A stretch of DNA of 64,000 bases, from positions 248,001 through 312,000 of the forward strand of contig CAZEFE010000002.1 of the NCBI GenBank assembly GCA_964511385.1. Direction: 5' to 3'. This DNA comes from CAILHX01 sp964511385. GTDB taxonomy: Bacteria > Pseudomonadota > Gammaproteobacteria > Burkholderiales > Methylophilaceae. Each line of letters opens with the position of its first letter. Position 1 is the first letter of the stretch. Of this stretch, positions 16,169 through 25,389 are shown piece by piece. The notes beneath the pieces were generated by a model. It was given only the letters and a program-made list of their open reading frames with translations, had not been told where the DNA came from and did not search any database. The position numbers and the translations under genes are program-made.

Positions 16169-18423
16169 TCGCGGTTTGGGGTGCCACGGGTTTTATTGGA
16201 AAAAACCTGGTGAAGACTTTGGTCGAGCATGGATGGCAAGTAAGGGCGCTGGTTAGAGCACCAGAACAAATTCCAGAGGAAATCAAGAATGTTGTAACTG
16301 ATATACGGCGTCTTGGGTTTAATGATTCGGAACAATTGTTTTCAGAGGCTTTAAATGGAGTCGATGCTGTCTTTCATTGTGCGGGAGACCCATCATCAGA
16401 CATTATTGATTGTCGGCAGTATGTAAATGCCACTAGACGCCTGATTCTGGCTGCTAAAACCAACTCCCTTTCACGATTGATTCACATTAGTACCGTTGGT
16501 GTATATGGCGCTCAAGGCCGAAAAAACGTAGACACCGCGCACCCTTTGGAAGGACATACACCCTATGCTTTGAGCCGTATAGAGGCTGAACGGCTGGTAT
16601 TGGAAGCAAATAAGAATGGCGACTCTAAACTCAGCGCTACCGTGGTAAGGGTCCCCATGGTGGTTGGTGATGGCATGGTAAGCAGTGCGCTACAACGCTT
16701 TTTGGAAAACCTTCCCAGAGGATTCTTTTTTCACCCCGGTAGAAAATACGCCGTACTTAACTGTATTGGTGTCCGTCGACTGACCCTGATGTTGATTAGG
16801 CTACTTGATCCCGGTTATAGTCAAGGGCAGGTACTACAACTTGCCGACAACATTAGGTGGACTGAAATTGCGGGCATTGTTGCGGAAGAATCTGGAAAAG
16901 CTGTCACCCGGGTCCCTATTCCTATTGCGTTAGCTAAGTTCGTCTTCTTTCTGTTCACTGGGCAGTCCAGAAGCCGAGAGCTAGAAGCTCTTGCAAATGA
17001 AGTGATGTTCTCACAGACATCCTTCAAAAATGCGGACATTCTGGACTCCTTGCCAGATACAAAGGAAGAAGTCCAATGTGTGCTTCGTGAAGCTATACGC
17101 AAGCAGCAAGATTCTGTTGAGCCAAAAAGTAATTTGATGGCTCTGTTCAAAATTACTTTTACTAATTTGTTTGCAAGAGCCGGTGCTGCTTTTATGCCGC
17201 TCGTGATCGCTTGGTATTATGGTGCTACCGCTATCACTGACGCATTGTTTTGGGTGCTGACGGCAATGCTGCTTCTCGGGGGCTCAATTTCAAATGCCGT
17301 CGAAGTTGTGAGTGTGCCGTGGAGTGGTGCCAGAAATGGGCAGCGGGAGCAGCGGGGAAAACTGTTTTTAACCAGCCTTGTCATTAGTATCCCCGCTATT
17401 TTTGGCGTTCTGGTATTTGTTCTTGCCAGTGATTGGGTACTTAGCCATTCTATGGTATTCAAAGCGGCGATGGCGACTATAGCAACAAGCTATATGAATC
17501 AGATAGCTCTTGCCATCCTGTTCATGATGCTGGGAGGATTCTGGTCTGGCGTGCTTCTCGCTCGAGGCGCCTATTTTGAGTCGGCCTTCGGCTTGGCTTT
17601 AAAGTGGTGGGGCTCCCTCTTTCTTATTGTTTTGTTCTCTATTGCTGGGTGGGTAGGGCTATTGGGGCTGGCTTTTATGCTAGGGGAGGTTTGCCGCGCT
17701 TCTTGGCTGGGGCTTAAACTGGGCAAAGAACTCCGTCCTTTTAGGGTGTCAGCTATTGAATTGGTGAGAGCAATCAAAGGATTTCCTTGGAAGGAGTTTC
17801 TTCTGCAAATTGCAACAATGCTTACACTACACATCAATCCGTTAGTCGATCGATCCATGGCTGGTTGGCTTGGGGTTGGTGGTATCTCTCGCTTTGAGTA
17901 TGCATGGACAATCTATCTAATTCCTTTCATGATTTTCACGAGTGGGTATTTGGTTATTGCATATAGCGAACTGTCAAAGCGTATTGTTACTGGGGATGCT
18001 GATGGTTTCCGGGAGCATGTGCAGCGGCTACAGTCATCATCCATAAAATATTCTGTGACTGCGGTGTTGGTGGTCATGTGCTTATCTTCACTGCTATTGA
18101 TGATAAATACTGGCTTCGGCAGCCTTTCAGCAGAAGCGCTTTCGCAAGTATTGTATCTTTCCTTAATACTCACGCTTTGCTTGCCTTTTAGTTTGGCTAA
18201 TGTGGCTTACACCAGAATCATGGCATTGATGCATTCTGGCGCGATAGTATTGAAGGTGTTTGCGATAAAGGCAGTTCTTAATGTGATATTCAACTTGATT
18301 CTAATCCAGCATTTTGGCCTGTACGGGATTGCATTCTCTACTGTAATTTCTGAAATTTTCAGTGCATTTTTGCTGCATAAACTATATCTCGATATCAAGA
18401 TCCAGGATGGAAAATGGAACTGA
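16159..18423 (+). CDS. Fusion of an SDR sugar-nucleotide enzyme with a MurJ/MviN-like lipid flippase
   Basis: Residues 1 to about 315 form an extended SDR domain: VWGATGFIGKNLV for NAD, ISTVGVYGAQG as the Ser strand and TPYALSRIEAE as the active-site helix, where the usual YxxxK Lys is Arg. From about residue 328 to 754 there are at least ten hydrophobic segments in the pattern of MOP-superfamily flippases. One segment, INPLVDRSMAGWLGVGGISRFEYA, closely resembles the MurJ/MviN signature. The frame is continuous with no stop or obvious frameshift at the junction (about 17130-17160). The flippase half probably serves as the Wzx of this locus. The SDR half may make its sugar, for example by 4-keto reduction after the WbpM-like enzyme. 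An internal ATG near 17137 could yield a separate flippase. Confidence 0.82.
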   Translation: MRLVAVWGATGFIGKNLVKTLVEHGWQVRALVRAPEQIPEEIKNVVTDIRRLGFNDSEQLFSEALNGVDAVFHCAGDPSSDIIDCRQYVNATRRLILAAKTNSLSRLIHISTVGVYGAQGRKNVDTAHPLEGHTPYALSRIEAERLVLEANKNGDSKLSATVVRVPMVVGDGMVSSALQRFLENLPRGFFFHPGRKYAVLNCIGVRRLTLMLIRLLDPGYSQGQVLQLADNIRWTEIAGIVAEESGKAVTRVPIPIALAKFVFFLFTGQSRSRELEALANEVMFSQTSFKNADILDSLPDTKEEVQCVLREAIRKQQDSVEPKSNLMALFKITFTNLFARAGAAFMPLVIAWYYGATAITDALFWVLTAMLLLGGSISNAVEVVSVPWSGARNGQREQRGKLFLTSLVISIPAIFGVLVFVLASDWVLSHSMVFKAAMATIATSYMNQIALAILFMMLGGFWSGVLLARGAYFESAFGLALKWWGSLFLIVLFSIAGWVGLLGLAFMLGEVCRASWLGLKLGKELRPFRVSAIELVRAIKGFPWKEFLLQIATMLTLHINPLVDRSMAGWLGVGGISRFEYAWTIYLIPFMIFTSGYLVIAYSELSKRIVTGDADGFREHVQRLQSSSIKYSVTAVLVVMCLSSLLLMINTGFGSLSAEALSQVLYLSLILTLCLPFSLANVAYTRIMALMHSGAIVLKVFAIKAVLNVIFNLILIQHFGLYGIAFSTVISEIFSAFLLHKLYLDIKIQDGKWN

Positions 18424-18439
18424 TTCGTAGCTTAACCTC

Positions 18440-19630
18440 ATGAGAATTATCAAACATTTGGCGCTATTGCTGATGGTAGGGCATTTCGTCGCAGGTTTTG
18501 CACTTTGTCTGTTTTTGCATCAACACTCTGAGAATGGGTTATTACAGGGTACGGATGAGGTCCGCTATGTGCAGTTTGGGCGCGGGTTGGCACAAAATTG
18601 GCGCGATGGCAACTTCATGAGTTACGCTTCAATTAAGACGGGAGATCCGAACTCAGGGTTCTACCACGTGCTGGCATCATTGGATTATCTAGGTATAAGT
18701 CACCCGCTTGTGTTGCGAGTAGTAAACGTGAGCGTGGCTTTCATGGCAATTTTATTGTGGTGGTATGCATTAGCAAAAAATAAAGAAAAAGACAGCGTTA
18801 GGCGTTTTTATCTGATTTTGCTTTTGCTATGCCCATCCATGCTTTTTATGTCATCTTGGATCATAAAGGAAGCTTGGTTGTATATGTTTTCTGGATTAGT
18901 GGCAGTAAGTATTGCCAGTTTGGCTAGATCTTCGGTTTTATTAGATCAGTGGAAACCATTAGGGTTATTAATTGCATCACTTTTACTTATAGCAGGATTT
19001 AGGGGATATGAAGCAATCATTATTGGGCTTGCGTTCATCATATTTGTCTTTTTTTGGAAAAGTTGGTGGAAAGCATTGCTTCTCCTCAGTATTGGAACAG
19101 GTATCGGCATGCTGTTCAATTACGACAATATTGTTCGGTTTGCTTTCGTGATTACTGGACTCAATTTACATGAAACGAGTTTGTTTGATTTTAATCATGA
19201 TCACTATGCAAATGCATTGCGGTATTACGAAAGTTATATAAGTGAAAATCGAGCAGGGGCGGCGGCGATTGATGCATCGGTAACTTGGTTGGGTAGGTTG
19301 TGGTTGTTTTTTAGTTTCCCTCTTCCGTGGCAAGCGCAATCCATACTTCAAAAGCTCGTGGTGCCGGAAGTTTTGGCTTTTTTAGTGCTGCTCCCTAGCA
19401 TGGTTTATGGAATGTATCTTAAGTTGTCGAGGAGGGATATGTTCGCCATTTTTGTGTTGGTCTGGTTTCTCTTGATGTCAACTTTGTACATTACCGTAAA
19501 TGCTAATTTGGGTACGATGTACCGTCATAAGGCATCTCTAATGTTTATAATGCTTTATTTTGCAGCAGTTGGCGTAGTTGAAATTTTTGAGCGCTATAAA
19601 TTGCGCGAAAATAGCGTCAGGATATGTTGA
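18440..19630 (+). CDS. GT-C-like polytopic membrane protein
   Basis: The protein has 396 residues and about nine or ten membrane segments. The first periplasmic loop carries GTDEVRYVQFGRGLAQNW (about residue 36), the position and acidic character of the GT-C catalytic loop. Several Trp-rich helices follow, and the last helix ends near residue 385 before a short cytoplasmic tail. It begins 16 bp after the flippase fusion and ends 22 bp before a GT4. It may be a lipid-linked sugar transferase, or a second candidate for the chain polymerase. The family is not firmly recognised. Confidence 0.6.
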   Translation: MRIIKHLALLLMVGHFVAGFALCLFLHQHSENGLLQGTDEVRYVQFGRGLAQNWRDGNFMSYASIKTGDPNSGFYHVLASLDYLGISHPLVLRVVNVSVAFMAILLWWYALAKNKEKDSVRRFYLILLLLCPSMLFMSSWIIKEAWLYMFSGLVAVSIASLARSSVLLDQWKPLGLLIASLLLIAGFRGYEAIIIGLAFIIFVFFWKSWWKALLLLSIGTGIGMLFNYDNIVRFAFVITGLNLHETSLFDFNHDHYANALRYYESYISENRAGAAAIDASVTWLGRLWLFFSFPLPWQAQSILQKLVVPEVLAFLVLLPSMVYGMYLKLSRRDMFAIFVLVWFLLMSTLYITVNANLGTMYRHKASLMFIMLYFAAVGVVEIFERYKLRENSVRIC

Positions 19631-19652
19631 TGCAGATGAATTTTGTTTGTAT

Positions 19653-20816
19653 ATGAAAATTTGCCGAGTTTCCACCGTTCCCTTCATGCTGCAAAATCAC
19701 CTCCGCAAGCAAATTATGGCTACGGTTTACGCTGGTCATCAGGTAACCCTAGTGTCGTCCGATGGTATTGAAAGAGGTGATTTGGCGGCTATTTCGGGTG
19801 TTGTATATAAAGTGATCGAAATACCTAGAAAGATATCAATTTTAAAAGATATTCGGGCATTGATTAAGCTTTATTTCTATTTCAAGCGTGAACGATTCGA
19901 TATCGTGCATTCGGTGACTCCTAAAGCAGGAATGCTTTGCGCGATAGCCGCATTGTTGGCAGGAATACCTATCCGACTTCATACGTTTACCGGACAGGCA
20001 TGGGTTGAATTGAGAGGCTTTGCTCGGTGGGGAGCGATTTTGGGTGATTGGCTGGCATCCCGTCTGAATACGGTGTGTTACGCAGACAGTAAGTCTCAAA
20101 AAGACTTTTTGGTGGAAAATGATGTCGTTGTTGAAAAAAAAACGAGAGTAATAGGTAGTGGATCGATTGCCGGTGTTGATCTGGAAAAATTCAACCCCGG
20201 AGCCTGGATTGATTTGCGTGACTCTATACGGCGAGAATTATCAATCGCACCGTCGGCTAAGGTCGTTACCTTTATTGGCAGAGTAACGCGCGATAAGGGG
20301 ATATCGGAACTCGTAACAGCGTTTGGCGCTTTGTTAACCCACCATCAGGATTGTGTCCTTTTGATTGTCGGTCCTCAAGAGACGGAAGTGGCTTCTTTGC
20401 CCGCCAGCGTTAGCAACATGATAGCCACTAGCCCGACGATACGTAACATAGGGTATGCACGTCAGCCAGAGAAGTTTTTATCTATTACTGATCTGTTGTG
20501 CTTGCCGAGTTACCGAGAAGGTTTTGGAAATGTAGTCATTGAGGCTGCAGCCATGGGGGTTCCTACTGTGGGTAGCGATATTATCGGGCTGCAAGACGCC
20601 ATTGATGACGGAGTTACAGGCATACTGGTACCACCTAAGAATGCTGATGCGCTAGGCGTTGCGTTGATAGAACTGCTGGATAATCCAGACAGAATAAAAT
20701 GGTTGGGATTAAACGCCAGGCAACGGGTAGTGGATCATTTCACTGCCGAAAAAGTGAATGCAGAAGTGCTGAAGGAATACATTAGTCTGGCGCAGAAAGC
20801 GGGAGTTCTAGTTTGA
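19653..20816 (+). CDS. Family 4 glycosyltransferase
   Basis: This 387-residue GT-B protein has an N-terminal lobe with the glycine-rich start seen in PglA/WbpU-type enzymes (HSVTPKAGMLCAIAALLAGIP near residue 85). The donor-binding lobe contains FIGRVTRDKGISELV and the retaining-GT signature SYREGFGNVVIEAAAMGVPTVG with its EX7E pair. The ATG at 19653 was chosen because an upstream in-frame ATG lies inside the preceding gene. The 387 residues agree with the family. It probably adds an internal HexNAc residue to the lipid-linked repeat unit. Confidence 0.88.
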   Translation: MKICRVSTVPFMLQNHLRKQIMATVYAGHQVTLVSSDGIERGDLAAISGVVYKVIEIPRKISILKDIRALIKLYFYFKRERFDIVHSVTPKAGMLCAIAALLAGIPIRLHTFTGQAWVELRGFARWGAILGDWLASRLNTVCYADSKSQKDFLVENDVVVEKKTRVIGSGSIAGVDLEKFNPGAWIDLRDSIRRELSIAPSAKVVTFIGRVTRDKGISELVTAFGALLTHHQDCVLLIVGPQETEVASLPASVSNMIATSPTIRNIGYARQPEKFLSITDLLCLPSYREGFGNVVIEAAAMGVPTVGSDIIGLQDAIDDGVTGILVPPKNADALGVALIELLDNPDRIKWLGLNARQRVVDHFTAEKVNAEVLKEYISLAQKAGVLV

Positions 20817-20867
20817 CCGTGGTGGAAAAGCCTATCGGTCAATATCGATAATTTTAAGTTGCTAAAA

Positions 20868-21866
20868 ATGGTCAATTGGATCGCTATAATTATTTCCGGC
20901 ATGACTACGTTTTTCGTGCTTGTTGCTCTGCTTAAAACGAATATATTAAGTAGCGTACTTGACCGACCGAATCACCGATCTTTGCATGCCGTGCCAATCC
21001 CACGTAGTGGCGGATTGGCAATTATGATGGGGGTGCTGGTGGCACTTCTTGCAAACTGGTTACCAGATAATGCACTGATAATCGGCCTAAGTCTCCTTCT
21101 GGTTGCTATTTCGTTTCTCGATGATCTGGGTAACATTTCAGTCATTTGGCGATTTCTTACCCACTTTGCAGCAGCAGCAATATTTGTGGTCGCTTCTTTT
21201 CCTCATAGTATTGGCCTGCTCGAGGGAGTTTTTTTAGTTTTAGCGATTGTTTGGGTCACTAATCTTTTTAATTTTATGGATGGTTCGGATGGTTTGGCTG
21301 GAGGCATGGCCTTTTTTGGTTTCGGATTTTACGGAATTGCAGCGTGGGTGCATGGTGATACGGTTTTTTCCAGTTTAAATGGCGGCATAATGGGTTCAGC
21401 CTTGGCTTTTCTCTGTTTTAATTTTCATCCAGCACGAGTTTTCATGGGGGATGCCGGCTCGATACCGTTGGGCTTCCTTGCTGCAGTATTCGGCCTGCTG
21501 GGCTGGATGAACGGAGTCTGGCCGTTATGGTTTCCGCCATTGATTTTTGCACCATTCATCGCCGATGCGAGCATAACATTAACAAAACGTATATTCGCTC
21601 GGGAAAAAGTGTGGCAGGCGCATCGTTCTCATTATTACCAGCGCTTGGTATTGATGGGGTGGGGGCATGGGCGCACGGCTGTAGCTGAGTACATGCTGAT
21701 GGCTATTACTGGAGCGACAGCAGTTTTGTTGCTGGAGCAACCCGGATATATCCAAGGTTGTGGGCTGTTGCTATGGGGTGTAGTGTACGGAGTCTTGATG
21801 TTATGGGTTGATGCTCAATGGAGACATCAAAAACCTCGACAGAGTGATGTTGCATCCGCGATATAA
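20868..21866 (+). CDS. WecA/WbpL-like undecaprenyl-phosphate sugar-1-phosphate transferase
   Basis: This integral membrane enzyme starts repeat-unit assembly by moving HexNAc-1-phosphate onto undecaprenyl phosphate. The protein has 332 residues and about ten helices. The cytoplasmic catalytic motifs are present: SFLDDLGN near residue 85 (DD), NLFNFMDGSDGLAGG near 135, FMGDAGSIPLGF near 190, and the HRSHYYQRL loop near 250. The ATG at 20868 was preferred to a TTG nine bases upstream. Its place directly before a WbpM-like gene copies the wbpL-wbpM order of Pseudomonas O-antigen loci (established knowledge). Confidence 0.9.
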   Translation: MVNWIAIIISGMTTFFVLVALLKTNILSSVLDRPNHRSLHAVPIPRSGGLAIMMGVLVALLANWLPDNALIIGLSLLLVAISFLDDLGNISVIWRFLTHFAAAAIFVVASFPHSIGLLEGVFLVLAIVWVTNLFNFMDGSDGLAGGMAFFGFGFYGIAAWVHGDTVFSSLNGGIMGSALAFLCFNFHPARVFMGDAGSIPLGFLAAVFGLLGWMNGVWPLWFPPLIFAPFIADASITLTKRIFAREKVWQAHRSHYYQRLVLMGWGHGRTAVAEYMLMAITGATAVLLLEQPGYIQGCGLLLWGVVYGVLMLWVDAQWRHQKPRQSDVASAI

Positions 21867-21873
21867 TTTAACA

Positions 21874-23769
21874 ATGCCACTTACAAATAACATCCGAGCT
21901 CGCCTCGCTTTTGCCCACGATATTGTTGTTTCAGCATTAGCATGGGTAGTGGCTTACGAGTTACGGTTTAACTTCTCCATACCTGGTCTCATGCTCTCGG
22001 ATATGTGGACAGCCATCATTCTGGCAGTTCCTCTACAGGCATGCGTTTTTTGGAAGGGTGGCCTTTATCGAGGGATCTGGCGATTTGCCAGTATTCCTGA
22101 TTTGCGTCGCATCGTGTTTTTGGTCGGGTTTTCTGCGCTATGTGTGACGGCGGTAGTATTGATGTTGCGGCTGGAAATCCCTCGGTCAGTACTGGTGCTG
22201 AATCCCTTGTTGTTGATTCTGATGATGGGCGGCAGCCGCTTTGCCTACCGCGCCTGGAAAGAACACCGGCTGTACAACCCAACGCAATTACAAGGTGAGC
22301 CGGTGATCGTGCTGGGGGCAGGAGAGGCCGCTATCGCGTTGTTAAAAAATCTGTCGCAAAGTCGAGACTGGCGAGTTGTTGGGTTCCTTGATGACAATCC
22401 GCATCTGCACCATTTGCAGCTATATGGCGTCCCCGTGTTGGGTGCGTTGAATAGCATATTGCACCATGCCCAAATAATGGGGGTTACGCATGCGATTGTG
22501 GCTATGCCGTCCGAATCGCACGAAATGCGTCATCGTGCGGTTACGGTGGCCAATGAGGCGGGATTGACTGTGCTAACCGTCCCATCGTTTGAAGACCTGA
22601 TGAGCGGCAAGGTGAGCGTTTCCCAAATTCGACCGGTGGAAGTCGAGGACTTGTTGGGACGTGAGCCAGTCGTGCTGGACAACGCCGGGTTGCATCATTT
22701 GCTGGATGGGAAAACTGTCATGGTAAGTGGTGCGGGAGGGTCTATAGGTTCGGAGTTATGCCGCCAGATTGCCCGGTATAAACCAAATTTTCTGGTTTTG
22801 TTCGAACTTAACGAATATGCGCTTTATGCCCTGGAGCAGGAGTTCTCTCGGGATTTTCCGGATACACGGATCATTTGTGTGGTTGGTGATGTTAAAAATG
22901 CCCGGCGCGTGAATGCGGTGCTGCAGCGATATCAGCCTGCGGTGGTATTCCACGCAGCGGCTTACAAGCACGTGCCGCTGATGGAAAACAGCAATGTCTG
23001 TGAGGCGTTGCTCAACAATGTACTGGGTACGCATGTGCTTGGGCATGCATGCAAGGTGCAAGGCGTAGAAAAATTTATTCTGGTTTCAACCGATAAGGCG
23101 GTAAACCCGACTAATGTCATGGGTGCCAGCAAGCGGTTGGCTGAAATGGTCTGCCAAAGTCACCAAGGGGAGGGCGGCACGCGTTTCGTCATCGTGCGTT
23201 TTGGCAACGTCCTGGGTAGCAGCGGTAGCGTAATCCCCAAATTCCGCGAGCAGATTGCCAAGGGTGGGCCGGTAACGGTAACACACCCGGAAGTGACGCG
23301 TTATTTCATGTCTATTCCAGAAGCGGCACAATTAGTCATGCAGGCGGCCTTGATGGGGCAGGGCGGCGAGATTTTTGTGCTGGATATGGGCGAGCCGGTA
23401 AAAATTGCAGACCTTGCACGGGAAATGATTCGGTTGTCTGGCGTAGATGAAAAAGTTGTTGGTATCGAGTTTACTGGGTTGCGCCCAGGTGAGAAATTGT
23501 ACGAAGAATTGCTGGCAGATGATGAACACACCTTGCCTACACCGCATCCAAAATTACGCATTGCAAAAGCGCGCTGCGCGGATGCAGCATGGACCGAATC
23601 CCTGCTGGAATGGCTGGAAACCTTGCCGGACGGCGATGAAGCCGTGATCAAGCAGGATTTAAGGGTATGGGTGGAAGACTATACTGGTGATATCCATGCA
23701 AACCCGTCGCTATCGGCCCACTCTGCCGCAGTCACCCCGCTGGCGCCTGCGTCAACCAGCATTCATTAA
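21874..23769 (+). CDS. WbpM/CapD-type UDP-HexNAc 4,6-dehydratase
   Basis: The protein has 631 residues: four N-terminal membrane helices (about 1-125), a CoA-binding-like Rossmann domain, then the C-terminal dehydratase. The catalytic half has VSGAGGSIGSELCRQ near residue 280, MENSNVCEALLNNVLGT, and STDKAVNPTNVMGASKRLAEM. In the last of these the YxxxK pair is MxxxK, as is normal for large WbpM-type members. The start at 21874 lies 7 bp after the previous gene; longer starts would overlap it. It makes UDP-4-keto-6-deoxy-GlcNAc for QuiNAc/FucNAc-type sugars at the inner membrane. Codon use rises in GC towards its 3' end, marking the edge of the AT-rich locus. Confidence 0.93.
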   Translation: MPLTNNIRARLAFAHDIVVSALAWVVAYELRFNFSIPGLMLSDMWTAIILAVPLQACVFWKGGLYRGIWRFASIPDLRRIVFLVGFSALCVTAVVLMLRLEIPRSVLVLNPLLLILMMGGSRFAYRAWKEHRLYNPTQLQGEPVIVLGAGEAAIALLKNLSQSRDWRVVGFLDDNPHLHHLQLYGVPVLGALNSILHHAQIMGVTHAIVAMPSESHEMRHRAVTVANEAGLTVLTVPSFEDLMSGKVSVSQIRPVEVEDLLGREPVVLDNAGLHHLLDGKTVMVSGAGGSIGSELCRQIARYKPNFLVLFELNEYALYALEQEFSRDFPDTRIICVVGDVKNARRVNAVLQRYQPAVVFHAAAYKHVPLMENSNVCEALLNNVLGTHVLGHACKVQGVEKFILVSTDKAVNPTNVMGASKRLAEMVCQSHQGEGGTRFVIVRFGNVLGSSGSVIPKFREQIAKGGPVTVTHPEVTRYFMSIPEAAQLVMQAALMGQGGEIFVLDMGEPVKIADLAREMIRLSGVDEKVVGIEFTGLRPGEKLYEELLADDEHTLPTPHPKLRIAKARCADAAWTESLLEWLETLPDGDEAVIKQDLRVWVEDYTGDIHANPSLSAHSAAVTPLAPASTSIH

Positions 23770-23775
23770 AACGAC

Positions 23776-24651
23776 ATGCAGAAAAAGGTCACCAAAGCCG
23801 TTTTCCCCGTCGCAGGGCTGGGCACACGCTTTTTGCCCGCCACCAAAGCCAGTCCCAAGGAAATGCTCCCTATTGTCGACAAGCCACTGATTCAGTATGC
23901 GGTGGAAGAGGCTATCGAGGCTGGCATTACCGACATGATATTTGTCACCGGGCGCAGCAAGCGGGCAATCGAAGATCACTTTGATAAAGCCTACGAGCTT
24001 GAAACCGAACTGGAAATGCGTGGTAGGACGCAAATGCTGGAGTTGCTGCGCGGCATGCTGCCCAAGCATGTTAACTGCATCTATATTCGCCAAGCTGAGG
24101 CGCTGGGTTTGGGGCATGCGGTGCTTTGTGCCAAACCGGTGGTGAACGACTCCCCTTTTGCCGTGGTGCTGGCGGATGACTTGATTGACGCGGCTCCGGG
24201 TTCGTTAAAGCAGATGGTGGAATTGTATCAGCAGCAGCAAACTTCGATTTTGGCCGTGGAAAATGTAGACCGTACCGAGACAGGGTCTTACGGTATTGTT
24301 GATGCGCATGAGGTCGCGGCAGGGGTGATGCGAGTGGATGCCATTGTTGAAAAACCAGAACCCGCCGTGGCGCCGACAACGATGGCTGTGGTGGGGCGCT
24401 ACATTCTGAACCCGGCTATTTTTTCCTGCCTGGAACGCGTGCAACCTGGCAAGGGCGGAGAAATACAGTTAACCGATGGCATTGCCGCCATGCTGAAAGA
24501 TGAGGCCGTCCTCGCTTATCAATACCGCGGGAAACGCTATGACTGTGGCAGCAAACTAGGCTATATGAAAGCGAATGTGGAATTTGCCATGCGGCACTCT
24601 GAAGTGGGGGCTGAGTTTACTAACTGGCTTGCGGCCAGGCTCGCCAAGTGA
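23776..24651 (+). CDS. galU: UTP-glucose-1-phosphate uridylyltransferase
   Basis: GalU makes UDP-glucose from UTP and glucose-1-phosphate in the cytoplasm. The 291-residue protein has the signature GTRFLPATKASPKEMLPIVDKPLIQY near its N-terminus, VLADDLIDAAPGS near residue 130 and IVEKPEPA near 190. Length and motifs are typical. It follows the dehydratase by 6 bp and overlaps the next gene by 4 bp (GTGA), linking the polysaccharide locus to housekeeping genes. Confidence 0.95.
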   Translation: MQKKVTKAVFPVAGLGTRFLPATKASPKEMLPIVDKPLIQYAVEEAIEAGITDMIFVTGRSKRAIEDHFDKAYELETELEMRGRTQMLELLRGMLPKHVNCIYIRQAEALGLGHAVLCAKPVVNDSPFAVVLADDLIDAAPGSLKQMVELYQQQQTSILAVENVDRTETGSYGIVDAHEVAAGVMRVDAIVEKPEPAVAPTTMAVVGRYILNPAIFSCLERVQPGKGGEIQLTDGIAAMLKDEAVLAYQYRGKRYDCGSKLGYMKANVEFAMRHSEVGAEFTNWLAARLAK

Positions 24652-25190
24652 CAGAGGCCACTGACGCGCTCGCCATTCTCGACGGTGCCGAGCAGATTTA
24701 TTCAGCGGCGGAGGTGGCAACAGCCATACAGCGCATGGCACAGGAAATCAGCGTTGCCATGAATAATGCTGATCCTCTGGTGTTGGGTGTGATGGGCGGC
24801 GCGGTGTTCTTTGCCGGGCAACTGCTACCTTTGCTGCCATTCCCGCTGGATTTTGATTATGTGCAGGCCTCGCGTTACCGCAATCAGCTCCATGGTCATG
24901 ACATTCACTGGCGCGTAGCCCCCAGCGACAATGTGCGTGGGCGCACGGTATTGTTGCTTGATGATATTCTGGATGAAGGTATTACGCTGGCTGCGGTACG
25001 GGATAAATGCCTGGAAGCTGGCGCGTCACAGGTATTGGTGGCTGTGTTGACAGAAAAAGACCTTGGCCGCCCAAAACCAGTCCAAGCGGATTTTGTCGGG
25101 TTGGTGGTTCCCGATCGATATGTGTTTGGTTGCGGGATGGATGTGCAGGGACGTTGGCGTAACTTGCCGGCGATTTATGCACTGAGATAG
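24648..25190 (+). CDS. hpt: Hypoxanthine-guanine phosphoribosyltransferase
   Basis: The family salvages hypoxanthine or guanine with PRPP. In this 180-residue protein the PRPP-binding loop is VLLLDDILDEGITLAAVRD near residue 102, and an early GVMGGAVFFAGQL segment gives the first PRPP contact. The GTG start overlaps galU's TGA (GTGA). The form resembles the HPRT-like protein common in betaproteobacteria. The base preference cannot be read from the sequence. Confidence 0.88.
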   Translation: MTEATDALAILDGAEQIYSAAEVATAIQRMAQEISVAMNNADPLVLGVMGGAVFFAGQLLPLLPFPLDFDYVQASRYRNQLHGHDIHWRVAPSDNVRGRTVLLLDDILDEGITLAAVRDKCLEAGASQVLVAVLTEKDLGRPKPVQADFVGLVVPDRYVFGCGMDVQGRWRNLPAIYALR

Positions 25191-25230
25191 CCGCGCTGCT
25201 CAAGCTGCCTCGCATTTTATACACCCACAA

Positions 25231-25269
25231 AAAAACCGCATTTGCCATTAACGGGCATAATGCGGTTTT
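25231..25269 (-). terminator. Rho-independent terminator of tRNA-Leu
   Basis: An inverted repeat (AAAACCGCAT at 25232-25241 with ATGCGGTTTT at 25260-25269, plus an inner TGCC/GGCA) forms a strong stem. Read on the minus strand the stem ends in a run of T, so it should stop transcription of the tRNA-Leu gene. On the plus strand it may also help to end galU-hpt. Confidence 0.8.
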
Positions 25270-25289
25270 CGGTATTACAACTTTAGATT

Positions 25290-25374
25290 TGGTGCCCAGA
25301 AGAGGACTCGAACCTCCACATCTCTCGATACTAGTACCTGAAACTAGCGCGTCTACCAATTCCGCCATCTGGGC
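25290..25374 (-). tRNA. tRNA-Leu (anticodon CAG)
   Basis: The 85-nt gene folds into a class II tRNA. The acceptor stem GCCCAGA pairs with TCTGGGC, the D arm is GCGGAATTGGTAGACGC, and the anticodon stem CTAGT/ACTAG encloses loop TTCAGGT with anticodon CAG. There is a long variable arm, TTCGAGTCC in the T arm, and an encoded 3' ACCA. It lies between convergent hpt and divergent rnr, with its own promoter and terminator. Confidence 0.97.
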
Positions 25375-25389
25375 TCGAAAGAGACGCGC

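Noticed and set aside
25208..25222. Second TATAAAATGCG-like element downstream of the tRNA-Leu terminator
   Set aside because: It copies the -10 of the tRNA promoter, but no -35 stands at a proper distance and nothing is encoded behind it except antisense to hpt.
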